From positions 1-37,271 of the forward strand of contig JAPLOE010000086.1 in NCBI GenBank assembly GCA_026692705.1: 37,271 nt of DNA. Reading direction: 5' to 3'. The notes beneath the pieces are model-generated. The model saw only the letters and a program-made list of their open reading frames with translations, was not told the origin of the DNA and searched no databases. Position numbers and translations under genes: made by a program. This document shows positions 8,249 through 16,917 of this stretch, in pieces. The stretch comes from Planctomycetota bacterium (GTDB lineage Bacteria; Planctomycetota; UBA1135; GCA-002686595). Positions within the stretch are counted from its first letter, which is position 1; every line of letters begins with the position of its first letter.

Positions 8249-9532
8249 TCAGCCTTCCTTCACCGTGGCGGCGAGCGCGCGATCGAACGCCGCGTTCGCG
8301 CGCTCGAGGTGCTCGGGCGCGTGCGCGAGCGAGACGAACGCGACCTCGAAGGCGCTCGGCGCCATCCACAGGCCCTCGCGCATCAGGTTGCGGTGCAAAC
8401 GACCGTAGAGCTTCGCGCCCGAGGTCTCGACCTGGTGCCACGCACGCGGCGCCGGGCCCTTCTGCAGGCTGAGCCACAGGATCGAGCCGACGCGCGCGAC
8501 CGTCGCGGGCACGCCATGGCGATCGAGCGAAGCCTGGAAGCCCTTCTGCAGCGTCGCGCCCTTCTGGTCGAGCTCGGCGTAGACCTTGCGGTCCTCGAGC
8601 AGCTTGAGCGTCGCGAGTCCCGCCGCCATCGCCACGGGATTACCCGACAGCGTGCCGGCCTGGTACACGGGTCCGAGCGGCGCGACCTGCGTCATCAGCG
8701 CGTCCTTGGCGAGGTACGCGCCGACCGGCATGCCACCGCCGACGATCTTGCCGAGCGTGACGATGTCGGGCTCGATCTTCGTGAGCTCCGTCATGCCGCC
8801 CATCGCGACGCGCAGGCCGCTGATGACCTCGTCGAAGATGAGCAGCGAACCGTGCGCGCGCGTGAGCTTGCGCAGGTGCTCGAGGAACTCCTGACGCTGC
8901 ACGAGCAGGCCGGAGTTCGCCGGCAGCGGCTCGATGATCACGCACGCGATTTCCTTGCCTTTTGCGGCAAAAAGCTCGTCCGCGGCCTGCTCGTCGTCGA
9001 GCGGCAGCACCTCGGTGAGCTCCGCCAGCACCGGCGGCACACCCGCGGACGACGGGATGCCGAGCGTCGCGAGCCCCGAGCCGCCCTTGACCAGCAGGCT
9101 GTCCGCGTGGCCGTGGTAGCAGGCCTCGAACTTGACGATGCGGCTGCGTCCGGTGGCGCCGCGCGCGAGGCGCACCGCGCTCATCACCGCCTCGGTGCCC
9201 GTCGAGACGAAACGCACCTTGTCCGCCCACGGGAAGCGGCACAACACGGCTTCGGCGAGCATCACCTCGCGCTCGCACGTCGCACCGAAGCTCAGGCCGT
9301 CCTGCGCCGCGCGCGTGATCGCCTCGACCACCGCCGGATGCGAATGGCCGAGGATCATCGGTCCCCAGGAACCGACGAGATCGGTGTAGACGCGGCCGTC
9401 GACGTCGGTGACTTCCGCACCGCGGGCCTTCGCGACGATCGGCGGCTCGCCACCGACCGCGAGGAAGGCGCGCACGGGGCTCGACACCCCGCCCGGCATC
9501 ACCTTCTTGGCGCGTTCGAGCAACGGATGCAT
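8249..9532 (-). CDS. hemL: Glutamate-1-semialdehyde 2,1-aminomutase
   Basis: PLP enzyme of 427 residues that converts glutamate-1-semialdehyde to 5-aminolevulinate, the second step of the C5 route. Family landmarks are PGGVSSPVRAF at the N-terminus, STGTEAVMSAVRLARG (cofactor phosphate region), YHGHADSLLVKGGSG, FDEVISGLR (the PLP aspartate) and TLGKIVGGGMPVGA with the Schiff-base lysine. The start ATG at 9532 shares one base with the hemB stop (TGATG), a coupled arrangement. It is followed after one base by the sensor kinase. Cytoplasmic. Confidence 0.97.
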   Translation of the reverse strand: MHPLLERAKKVMPGGVSSPVRAFLAVGGEPPIVAKARGAEVTDVDGRVYTDLVGSWGPMILGHSHPAVVEAITRAAQDGLSFGATCEREVMLAEAVLCRFPWADKVRFVSTGTEAVMSAVRLARGATGRSRIVKFEACYHGHADSLLVKGGSGLATLGIPSSAGVPPVLAELTEVLPLDDEQAADELFAAKGKEIACVIIEPLPANSGLLVQRQEFLEHLRKLTRAHGSLLIFDEVISGLRVAMGGMTELTKIEPDIVTLGKIVGGGMPVGAYLAKDALMTQVAPLGPVYQAGTLSGNPVAMAAGLATLKLLEDRKVYAELDQKGATLQKGFQASLDRHGVPATVARVGSILWLSLQKGPAPRAWHQVETSGAKLYGRLHRNLMREGLWMAPSAFEVAFVSLAHAPEHLERANAAFDRALAATVKEG

Positions 9533-10250
9533 CAGATCCAGCCCTTCTCGCGCGCCTCGCGGCCGTGGTAGCTGATCACGAGGTCGGAACCGGCGCGGAA
9601 CATCGAGTTGAGGATCTCGCGCACGACGAGCTTCTCGTCGATCCAGCCGTTCGCCGCCGCGGCCTTCACCATCGAGTACTCGCCCGACACGTTGTAGGCG
9701 GCGAGCGGGACCAGCGTGCGATCCTTGATCGTGCGGATGATGTCGAGGTAGGAGAGCGCGGGCTTGACCATCAGGATGTCCGCACCTTCCTGCTCGTCGA
9801 GCAGGCTCTCGCGCAGTGCCTCGCGCGCGTTGCGGTGGTCCATCTGGTAGCTCTTGCGGTCGCCGGACTTCGGCGCGCTGTCGGCGGCCTCGCGGAACGG
9901 CCCGTAGAAGGCCGAGGCGAACTTGGTCGAGTAGCTCATCAGCGTCGTGTCGCTGTGGCCGCTGGCGTCGAGCGTCGCGCGGATCGCGGCGACGCGGCCG
10001 TCCATCATGTCGCTCGGGGCGACGATGTCGGCGCCGGCCTTGGCGTGCGCGAGCGCCATCGCCGCGAGAATCGGCAGCGTCTCGTCGTTGAGCACCTTGC
10101 CGTCCTTCAGGACGCCGCAGTGGCCGTGCTCCATCGAACGTCGTCGATCACGAAATGCGGCTGGATCAGCTGGTTCACGCGGAACTGCGTCTCGGCGACG
10201 GCCTCGCGCAGGGTGGCGGTGGTGCGGAGTCGGCGGGGGCGGATCTTCAT
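9532..10250 (-). pseudogene. hemB: Delta-aminolevulinic acid dehydratase, internally deleted and frameshifted
   Basis: HemB joins two 5-aminolevulinates into porphobilinogen and is normally about 325 residues. Here the start (ATG 10250, overlapping the hemCD stop) opens a correct N-terminus ([11 protein letters not shown], then [11 protein letters not shown]), but that frame soon reads into junk and stops at 10107. The rest of HemB resumes in another frame at about 10134 with [12 protein letters not shown] and runs to 9532, containing both catalytic lysines ([18 protein letters not shown] and [10 protein letters not shown]). The gap equals roughly 85 residues and includes the first two zinc cysteines (the usual DVCLCEY stretch). 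About 250 bases are missing and the 719-base locus is not a multiple of three. Either the gene is inactivated or the assembly has collapsed here; the intact overlaps with both neighbours favour an assembly error or a very recent event. Confidence 0.88.
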
Positions 10251-11890
10251 CGTTGGCTCACGGTTTTGCGGACGAGACGAGAGAGCTCGGCGACGAGCTC
10301 GTCGGTGATCGGGGCGCTCGAGCAGCCGGGCGCGCGCGCGGGCAGTGCGGCGGCCTCGAGCGCCTTCGCGGTCGAGTGGCCGAGCGCAAAACGTTCGGTG
10401 GCGCGGCCGGGATTCGCGCGTTCCCACGCGAGGCCGGCTTCGACCGCCGAGGGGCTCATGTACACGCGCACGTCGACGTCGCTCGACAGCTGCGCGCCCT
10501 TGACGACGCGCGTGTGGTAGATCGCGAGCTTGGAGAGCGCGATGCCGCGTTCCTTCAGCGCTTCCTCGAGCTCCGGCAGCGCCTCGGCCGCGCACGGCCA
10601 GAAAACGCTGTTTTTCCCGGTGATTTCGAGCTTGTGGCCGAGCTCGCGCGCGCCGCCGTCGCCGGTCCAGCTCGCCTCGAAGCCGCTCTCCTTGAGCTGG
10701 CGCGCCGTCGAGTGGCCGACCGCGGCGAAACGCACGCCGTCCTGCACCTTGCAGCCCGCGAGCATCCGCGCCGCCTGGCGGCTGGTGACCGCGATCACGT
10801 CGCCGGAGCGCGCTTTCGCGACGAAACCGGCGAGGTCGACGCCCGCGAGCGGCTCGAGTTCGATCACGCGCTCGGTCACGACGCGCGCACCGAGCGCCGC
10901 GAGCCGTTCCGCGAGCTGCGAACCATCGTGCGCGGAGCCCGCGAGCGCGACACGCAAGCCACCGAGCGGCCCGGCGCCGGTCGCGTGTCCCGCCGTGAGG
11001 TGGCCGAGCACCGTCGTCATCGCTTCGCGCGGCGAGGCTCCCTTGGCGACGACCCAGCGCGCGTGCGCCGTGCCGGCCGGGTGGCCCGCGCCGAGGAAGC
11101 CGTAGGCGACATAACCGGCCGCGTGGCGCTGCACCGCGGCGGCGAGCGGCAGGCTGCAACCACCACCCGCGCCCGAGAGCAGCGAACGTTCTGCGGCGAT
11201 GGCCACTTCCGTGCCCTCGTCGTGCATCACGCGGCGCACGAAGTCGTAGGTCGCGCGGTCGTCGGAGCGCGTCTGGATCGCGAGCGCACCCTGCGCGGGC
11301 GCGGGCACGAACAGCTCGATCGGCAGGTCGACGGGCACGAGGCCCTCGGTCGAGAGCTCGAGGCGATCGAGGCCCGCCGCGGCGAGCACCACCGCGTCGT
11401 ACTGGCCCTCGCGCGCCTTGCGCACGCGCGTCGGCACGTTGCCGCGCAGGTCGAGCACCACGAGGTCGGGCCGCAGCGTGCGCAGCTGCTCGAGCCGCCG
11501 GGGCGCGCTCGTGCCGACGCGTGCGCCGCGCTTGAGCGGCAGGAACGCGGCGCTCTCGTCGAGCGCGTCCGGCCGCACGAGCAGGCGCTCGTTGTGCGTC
11601 GCGCGCGGCGGCACCGCCGCGATCACGAGGCCCGGCGTCATCTCCGTCGGCAGGTCCTTGTGGCTGTGCACGGCGACCTCCGCGTCGCCGTCGAGCAGTG
11701 CGCGCTCGATTTCCGCCGTGAAAAAGGCCTTTCCCTCGACCTTGGACAGCGGGACGTTGTCGATCAGGTCCCCGCGCGTCTTGAGCACGAGGATCTCGAC
11801 CGTCGCGCCCGCGCCCTCGAGCTTCGACTTCGTGTAGTGGGCCTGCCACAGCGCGAGCTCCGACCCGCGCGTCGCGATGCGAATCTTCAA
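10247..11890 (-). CDS. hemCD: Fused hydroxymethylbilane synthase / uroporphyrinogen-III synthase
   Basis: One frame of 547 residues. Residues 1 to about 300 are Hem[16 protein letters not shown] at the start, D79 in [10 protein letters not shown] (catalytic aspartate) and C245 in [11 protein letters not shown], the attachment site of the dipyrromethane cofactor. Residues from about 315 to the end are HemD-like ([13 protein letters not shown], then [11 protein letters not shown] and [11 protein letters not shown]), the enzyme that flips ring D and closes the ring. HemD sequences diverge strongly, so this part rests on position and pattern. The start is a TTG at 11890 overlapping the hemA stop (TTGA), with GGAAGG a few bases before it. 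The stop overlaps the hemB start (ATGA). Fusion of the two consecutive steps allows direct hand-over of the unstable hydroxymethylbilane. Confidence 0.92.
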   Translation of the reverse strand: MKIRIATRGSELALWQAHYTKSKLEGAGATVEILVLKTRGDLIDNVPLSKVEGKAFFTAEIERALLDGDAEVAVHSHKDLPTEMTPGLVIAAVPPRATHNERLLVRPDALDESAAFLPLKRGARVGTSAPRRLEQLRTLRPDLVVLDLRGNVPTRVRKAREGQYDAVVLAAAGLDRLELSTEGLVPVDLPIELFVPAPAQGALAIQTRSDDRATYDFVRRVMHDEGTEVAIAAERSLLSGAGGGCSLPLAAAVQRHAAGYVAYGFLGAGHPAGTAHARWVVAKGASPREAMTTVLGHLTAGHATGAGPLGGLRVALAGSAHDGSQLAERLAALGARVVTERVIELEPLAGVDLAGFVAKARSGDVIAVTSRQAARMLAGCKVQDGVRFAAVGHSTARQLKESGFEASWTGDGGARELGHKLEITGKNSVFWPCAAEALPELEEALKERGIALSKLAIYHTRVVKGAQLSSDVDVRVYMSPSAVEAGLAWERANPGRATERFALGHSTAKALEAAALPARAPGCSSAPITDELVAELSRLVRKTVSQR

Positions 11891-13146
11891 GCAGCACCTT
11901 CCGCGCCGTTCGCGTTGCCGAACAGCGACTTGTCGTTGGCGAGGCGCTTGATCGCGCTGATCGGCACGTGCGACACGCGCCCGAAGGCGGTGCGCGCCCA
12001 GTGCTCGATCGCGCGGCGATCGGCGGCCTCCAGATGGGAGAGCTTCCCCACGAACAGCTGGGAGAGCTCCTTCTCGAACACGCTTTCCGACTCGCTGCGC
12101 ATCTCGGCGATCGTCTCGTTGATCGCCGACTGCGTCGCGCGCCGGACGAACGAATCCAGCTTGCGCTCGATCAGGCCCTCGGCCTGCGACGCGGCGGCGG
12201 CGCGCAGGGCGCGGTTGCCCTCGGCGGCGCCACGCAGGCGTTCCATGTCGATCACCTCGACCTTGGCGTGCTCGACCGGCTCGACGTCGCGCGGCACGGC
12301 GAGGTCGATCGCGACCAGCGGGCGGCCGAGCGGCGTGCGCGCGGCGAAGGCGAGCAGCGTGTCGCGCTCGAACACGTACCCGGGCATCGAGGTCGCCGTG
12401 ATGAACGCGTCGAAGCCGCCGCGGTCGTCGAACAGCTCGTCCAGCGTCAGCGCCTGCGCCCCGCAGGTCGTCGCGAGCCGCTCGGCGCGCGCGCGGGTGC
12501 GGTTGGCGATCGCCGCGAGCTTGACGCCGTGCTCCGGCGCATTCTTGGTCACGAGCTCCGCCATCGCGCCGGCTCCGACCAGCGCGACGCGCGGCATCGC
12601 GTCCTTGAAGTGGCGCGCGATCTCCTCGAGGCCAATGCTCACCACCGACACCGGGATGCGCGAGAGGTCCGTCTCGGTGCGCACCTGCTTGCCGATCTGG
12701 AAGGCGTGCTCGAACAGACCCCCGAGCAGCCGCCCGACGAGGCCGGAGCGCTCGCTGCGGGCCCACGCGTCGCGCACCTGCGCCAGGATCTGGTCCTCGC
12801 CGAGCACGACCGAATCGAGCGAGCAGGCGACGCGGAACAGGTGGCGCACCGCGTCGCGGCCGGCGTGCAGGTGCAGGCGTTCGCGCACCGGCTCGCCCGG
12901 GGCGAGCTCGAACAGCCGCGCGACCAGCTCGCGGTCGGCCGCCGTCGGCAGGTGCCCCAGCTCGCGCGCGAAGATCACCTCGATCCGGTTGCAGGTGGCG
13001 AGGTACACCAGCTCGCTGGCTCCGAGCTCGTCCGCCAGCTCCCGCGCGAAAAGCTCGAGCCGCTCGGGCGACGGGCGGTGCAGCCGCTCGAGCCCGGCGA
13101 CGTCGGTTTCCTGGAGCGAGAGGCCCACGATCCCGATGCGTTCCAT
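11887..13146 (-). CDS. hemA: Glutamyl-tRNA reductase
   Basis: Protein of 419 residues and first gene of the haem operon. It reduces glutamyl-tRNA to glutamate-1-semialdehyde with NADPH, the committed and usually regulated step. The catalytic cysteine is C52 in LATCNRIEV; GEDQILAQVRDAW and the NADPH-binding VALVGAGAMAELV follow, then a helical dimerisation tail. Family length is normal. The ATG at 13146 has no visible Shine-Dalgarno sequence but has TACCTT nine bases upstream, so the message may be nearly leaderless. No siroheme or cytochrome c assembly gene lies next to it, unlike in many bacteria. Confidence 0.97.
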   Translation of the reverse strand: MERIGIVGLSLQETDVAGLERLHRPSPERLELFARELADELGASELVYLATCNRIEVIFARELGHLPTAADRELVARLFELAPGEPVRERLHLHAGRDAVRHLFRVACSLDSVVLGEDQILAQVRDAWARSERSGLVGRLLGGLFEHAFQIGKQVRTETDLSRIPVSVVSIGLEEIARHFKDAMPRVALVGAGAMAELVTKNAPEHGVKLAAIANRTRARAERLATTCGAQALTLDELFDDRGGFDAFITATSMPGYVFERDTLLAFAARTPLGRPLVAIDLAVPRDVEPVEHAKVEVIDMERLRGAAEGNRALRAAAASQAEGLIERKLDSFVRRATQSAINETIAEMRSESESVFEKELSQLFVGKLSHLEAADRRAIEHWARTAFGRVSHVPISAIKRLANDKSLFGNANGAEGAA

Positions 13147-13155
13147 GACGAGCGC

Positions 13156-13198
13156 AAGGTAGAGCCCCGCCGGGGTCTTTTTGTCATGGGTCTGTCAT
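13156..13198 (-). promoter_or_regulatory. hemA upstream region: Pho-box-like direct repeat and TANNNT element
   Basis: On the plus strand 13181-13198 reads TTGTCATGGGTCTGTCAT: two seven-base repeats, TTGTCAT and CTGTCAT, with a four-base spacer, so an 11-base period. This matches the textbook Pho box half-site CTGTCAT in 13 of 14 positions. On the minus strand, TACCTT (13156-13161) lies nine bases before the hemA ATG and could be its -10. The repeat ends about 20 bases upstream of that -10, further than at classical PhoB-activated promoters, so activation or repression of hemA cannot be told. The repeat lies forwards relative to the divergent kinase gene at 13324. Binding by the operon's own PhoB-type regulator is inference. 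Confidence 0.55.
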
Positions 13199-13323
13199 GC
13201 CCTCGGGAATTTCCCGCGTTTTGTCCCGGAGTACGCATGTGGGAGTTCTTTCCTACGCACTTGGGCGCAAATCTGCGCTCTCGTGCTGCTTGGAAGGCCT
13301 ATGGGGGCCCGTAGGATGGCGCC

Positions 13324-15885
13324 ATGCATCGGGTCGCCCCCCTCCTGATGGCTGCGCTGTGCTTCGTGCCCTTGGCATCGGCGCAATCCGTCGCGGCCCG
13401 CTCGATCGCCGAGGTCCGGGCCGGCTTGCCGCACGCGGATCCGCGTTGGTTCGAGCTCGGCCTCGAGCAGGCGCGCCATGAGCTCGAATGGGACGTGAGC
13501 CGGGCCCTGCGCACCTCGGTCGAGCTCGTCGACGCCGTCCGCGACGGCGACCCCGACCGGCGTTCGGTCGCGGCCATGCTCGCGCTGCTCTCGGCCTCCT
13601 CGCTGCAGGGTCCGACGGCGGCGCGCACGCACCAGGACTGGCTCGAGTGGAGCTCGCAGCCGCCGTCGGACCGGACTTCTCCCGCCCTGCGTGGCCACTA
13701 CTTCACCGCGCGCTCGGCGGCGGCCTGCAACGCGGACGATCCCTACGAGGAGCTCAAGTCCGCGGTCGCCGCCCTCGAGGCCGTTCCCAGCGGCGGCCCG
13801 CTCTTCCCGCGCATGCTGGCCGTGTCCTGCATGCACCACATCACCGACGACATCGGTGGGGCGCTCGATGCGGAGGTGACGGCCGAGCTCGAGCTGCTCG
13901 CCGACGACCCCGCGCTCGCCTCGCGGGCGGCCTGGTGCAGCCTGCACGACTACCTGCACCTGCGCGAGGAGCTCGACTACGAGCAGAAGGCCACGCGGCT
14001 CGACGCGGTGCGGGAGCTCGCGCGCCAGCTGGGCGACCTGCGCACCGAGATCAGCGTCGTCACCGAACGGGCGCGCATCGAGGACGAGCGCAACGACTCC
14101 GTGCGCGCGCTCGAGCACCTGAACGAGGCTCTCGCCCTCGCCGAGCAGGGTGGTTTCGTCGTCGTCGTCGCGGCCTACTACCAGATCGCGAGCCAGATCC
14201 TGATCGAGAGCGGGCGGCTCGACGAGGCGGCGGCCTTGCTCGACGAGGCGGGCGGACGCGTCGAGGGGCTCGGCATGCCGACCGTCGACGGCTCGCTGCT
14301 CGAGACGCGCTTCAACCTCGCCGTCTCGCTCCGCGACGCGGAGCTCGTGCTTGAGCTCACCGACGACATGGAGCAGTGGCGCCAGTCGCAGGTGGCGATG
14401 TGGGGCAACTACGGGGCGCTGCAGGAGGAAGTGCTGAGCGCGCAGCGCCAGCGCATCGAGGACGAGCACCACGTGCGCGAGGCCGGTCGCGACCGCGAGG
14501 AACAGCGCGCGAGCCTGTTGCGCGGCGTCGGCTACGGGTCGCTCGGGGTGCTGGCGTTCGGCGTCGTGCTCGCGCTGCGCAGTCGCCGGCGCCTGATCCT
14601 CGCCAACCGGCGCCTGCAGGTCGAGATCGAGCGCGCGGAGAACGCCGTGCGCGCGCGCGAGGCGCTCGAGGAACGCATGCGCCAGATCGAGCGCACCGAG
14701 AGCCTCGGCCTGTTCGCGAGCGGCATCGCGCACGACTTCAACAACCTGATGGTCGGCGTGATGGGCAACGCGGAGCTGCTGGAGCTCGACGAGCGCGACC
14801 CGCGGCGGCTGCAGCTGCTCGGCGCGATCACCGGTGCGGGCGAGCGAGCCGCGCGCCTGTGCGCGCAGCTGCAGACCTACGCCGGCGGCGAGCGCGTCGA
14901 GCTCGCGCCGGTCGACTTCGCACGCCTGCTGCGCGAGATCGAGCCGGTGCTGCGGGCCGCGGTCGGCAGCGGCGTCGAGGTGACGAGCGACCTGTCGCCG
15001 GAGCTGCTCGTCGTCGACGGCGCGCGCTCGCAGCTCGAGCAGGCGGTGCTCAACCTGGTCGTCAACGCGCGCGACGCCAAGGCGCGCCACGTCCAGCTGC
15101 GCGCGAGCCGCCTGAGCTTGCCGCAGGCCGCTTTCGCGCAGGAAACTCCGCTGCGCGCCGAGGTCTTGCTCGGCCTGCCGGGCGTGCAGGTGCGCGGCGA
15201 GCTGCGTCCGGGCGAGTTCGTCGTGCTGGAAGTCTCCGACGACGGCGAGGGCATGAGCCCCGAGCTCGTCGAGCGCATCTTCGACCCGTTCTTCAGCACG
15301 CGCTTCCCCGGCCGTGGCCTCGGCCTGGCAGTGGTGTTCGGCGTGATGCGCCGCCACGGCGCGGTGATCGCGGTCACGAGCAAGGCCGGCGGCGGAACGA
15401 GCTTCCGCCTGCTGTTCCCGCGCAGCGGCGCCCCGCTCAGCGAGACCGGCCCGGCCGAGCGCGTCGGCGCCGCGTTGCCCCGCCGCGTGCCGCGCCTGCA
15501 GGTGCTCGTGGTCGACGACGAGGCCGACGTGCGCGACTTCCTCGTGCGCGCGCTCGGCGCCCGTGGCCACACGGCCGCGACCGCGACGGACCTCGACTCG
15601 ATCGGACGTGCGCTCGCGAGCTTCGGTTCCGGCCCCGGACGTGTCGCGCTGGTCGACCTCACGCTGCCGACGCTCGATGGCCGCGATGTCGTGCGCGCGC
15701 TGCGGCGCCTCGCCTCGCCGCCGGCGATCGTGCTGATGAGCGGCCACGCCACGACGCACCTCGAGCAGCTCGCGCGCGAGCTCGACGTCGAGGGCTTCAT
15801 CTCCAAGCCCTTCACCTCCGCCGACCTCGAGCGCGAACTCGCGCGCGCCATCGAGGTGCAGGCCGCGCGCACGACCGCCAAGTGA
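13324..15885 (+). CDS. Hybrid sensor histidine kinase with periplasmic helical domain and C-terminal receiver
   Basis: Protein of 853 residues. A signal peptide (to about residue 20, ending LASAQS) is followed by some 370 mostly helical residues that look like degenerate TPRs, a membrane helix (about 398-420), a charged coiled coil, the phosphoacceptor H470 (GIAHDFNNLMVGVMGN), an ATPase domain (NLVVNARDAK, DDGEGMSPE, GRGLGLAVVFGV) and a receiver (from about 720) with phosphoacceptor D778 (VALVDLTLP) and SKPFTS lysine. The HDFNN form of the H box is common in hybrid kinases whose output is phosphorelay. AGGA at 13312-13316 supports the ATG at 13324. It is divergent from hemA with 177 bases between. 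No DNA-binding partner is adjacent; the signal is unknown. Confidence 0.93.
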   Translation: MHRVAPLLMAALCFVPLASAQSVAARSIAEVRAGLPHADPRWFELGLEQARHELEWDVSRALRTSVELVDAVRDGDPDRRSVAAMLALLSASSLQGPTAARTHQDWLEWSSQPPSDRTSPALRGHYFTARSAAACNADDPYEELKSAVAALEAVPSGGPLFPRMLAVSCMHHITDDIGGALDAEVTAELELLADDPALASRAAWCSLHDYLHLREELDYEQKATRLDAVRELARQLGDLRTEISVVTERARIEDERNDSVRALEHLNEALALAEQGGFVVVVAAYYQIASQILIESGRLDEAAALLDEAGGRVEGLGMPTVDGSLLETRFNLAVSLRDAELVLELTDDMEQWRQSQVAMWGNYGALQEEVLSAQRQRIEDEHHVREAGRDREEQRASLLRGVGYGSLGVLAFGVVLALRSRRRLILANRRLQVEIERAENAVRAREALEERMRQIERTESLGLFASGIAHDFNNLMVGVMGNAELLELDERDPRRLQLLGAITGAGERAARLCAQLQTYAGGERVELAPVDFARLLREIEPVLRAAVGSGVEVTSDLSPELLVVDGARSQLEQAVLNLVVNARDAKARHVQLRASRLSLPQAAFAQETPLRAEVLLGLPGVQVRGELRPGEFVVLEVSDDGEGMSPELVERIFDPFFSTRFPGRGLGLAVVFGVMRRHGAVIAVTSKAGGGTSFRLLFPRSGAPLSETGPAERVGAALPRRVPRLQVLVVDDEADVRDFLVRALGARGHTAATATDLDSIGRALASFGSGPGRVALVDLTLPTLDGRDVVRALRRLASPPAIVLMSGHATTHLEQLARELDVEGFISKPFTSADLERELARAIEVQAARTTAK

Positions 15886-15923
15886 GCCGAGCGACTCCGG
15901 CGCGCGTGACCTGACGGCCCGCG

Positions 15924-15929
15924 TACGCT
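15924..15929 (+). promoter_or_regulatory. TACGCT, possible -10 of a leaderless gene
   Basis: TACGCT ends nine bases before the ATG at 15939; no Shine-Dalgarno sequence and no clear -35 are visible. See the finding on TANNNT elements. Confidence 0.35.
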
Positions 15930-15938
15930 AGCCCTGCC

Positions 15939-16850
15939 ATGCGGCTCCCCGCGTTGATCCTGCTCGCGCTTCTTCCGGCCCTCGTGGGGTTTCAGGCACC
16001 GGTCGACCTGCGCAAGGAAACGTCCGAGGCCCGCGAGCAACGCCTCAAGGCCCTCGTGGCGACCGAGTCGGGCTGGAAGCTCGAAGTGGCGGACGACTAC
16101 TTCGTCCTGCGCGATTTCGCCGACGCGAAGCTCGCGCGCGAGCTCGCCGAGCGCGCGGCGCTGGTGCTGCGGCAGGTCGAGCGCGACCTCGATCCGCCGA
16201 AGCCCGACACGAAGTGGGAGCGCACGCGGAGCACGCTCTACCTCTACTCGTCCGAGCCGAATTACCGCACCGCCGGCGGCAACGGCGTCGACAGCGCCTT
16301 CTGGCGCACGAGCGATGCTTCGCTGCACCTGTACGTCAGCGACGCGACCCACGGCCAGCGCGTCGTCGAGCGCGCGCTGCAGAGCGTCGTCGTCGCCGAA
16401 TACATCGACCTGCGCGGCGGCCCCGGTGGCCACGCGCCGTGGTTCCTGAACGGCCTGCAGATGCACTATTCGAGCTACACGCTGAAGGCGAAGAAGCTCG
16501 TGCCCGCGCGGCGCGACGACTTCGTGCAGCTCGTGCGCGAGATGACGAAGCCGGGATTCGACTGCTACGTTCCGCTCGAGCGCCTCTTTCGGTTCGAGTC
16601 GGGCGAATACAACGGCAACAACGACCTCCACGTCGATGGCGGCGAGGTCTGGGCCGAAGGTGGCTCGCTGCACGATTTCCTGCGGCTGGGCACGAAAACC
16701 GACGGTTTCCAGCCGCGCTGGGCCGACATTCCGCGCCTGTACTGGACCGAGTGGAAGAGCTCGCACGATCCCGCGATCGCGACGAAACTCGCGCTCGAGG
16801 GCGTCGATCTCGCCGCGCTCGAGCGCGCCTGGCTCGCCTGGGTGCGCTGA
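15939..16850 (+). CDS. Secreted protein, possible degenerate gluzincin-fold peptidase
   Basis: Protein of 303 residues with a signal peptide (LILLALLPALVGFQAP). I do not recognise a named family. The layout resembles zinc peptidases of the MA fold: an N-terminal beta-rich part, then the stretch VVVAEYIDLRGGPGGHAPWFLNGLQMHYSSY split as VVVAEYIDLRG and PWFLNGLQMHY, which lines up with the usual HExxH...PxWLxEGxAxY. In this protein the first histidine is replaced by alanine, and the second metal histidine is absent (AEYID instead of HExxH). If the fold is right, it is a non-catalytic relative with a binding role. It lies between the hybrid kinase and a convergent SUMF1-type gene. Confidence is good for the gene and low for the fold. 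Confidence 0.8.
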   Translation: MRLPALILLALLPALVGFQAPVDLRKETSEAREQRLKALVATESGWKLEVADDYFVLRDFADAKLARELAERAALVLRQVERDLDPPKPDTKWERTRSTLYLYSSEPNYRTAGGNGVDSAFWRTSDASLHLYVSDATHGQRVVERALQSVVVAEYIDLRGGPGGHAPWFLNGLQMHYSSYTLKAKKLVPARRDDFVQLVREMTKPGFDCYVPLERLFRFESGEYNGNNDLHVDGGEVWAEGGSLHDFLRLGTKTDGFQPRWADIPRLYWTEWKSSHDPAIATKLALEGVDLAALERAWLAWVR

Positions 16851-16917
16851 GCACGTTGGCTCCACTCGCGCGACGCGTCCGCGTCGAACCCACGGGCACG
16901 AACGTCAGACGAGAACC

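Noticed and set aside
9947-13162. A plus-strand open frame of about 1070 codons opposite hemB, hemCD and hemA
   Set aside because: Antisense artefact of high GC content; no recognisable domain and no ribosome site.
13205-13217. CGGGAATTTCCCG, a short palindrome between hemA and the hybrid kinase gene
   Set aside because: Arms of only six bases; could be an operator but short palindromes of this kind are expected by chance.
13290-13317. TTGGAA and TAGGAT with 16-base spacing as a promoter for the hybrid kinase gene
   Set aside because: The AGGAT is better explained as the ribosome-binding site, since the ATG lies just after it.
13195-15759. A long minus-strand frame opposite the hybrid kinase
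   Set aside because: Low-complexity antisense translation; the plus-strand kinase has complete, ordered domains.
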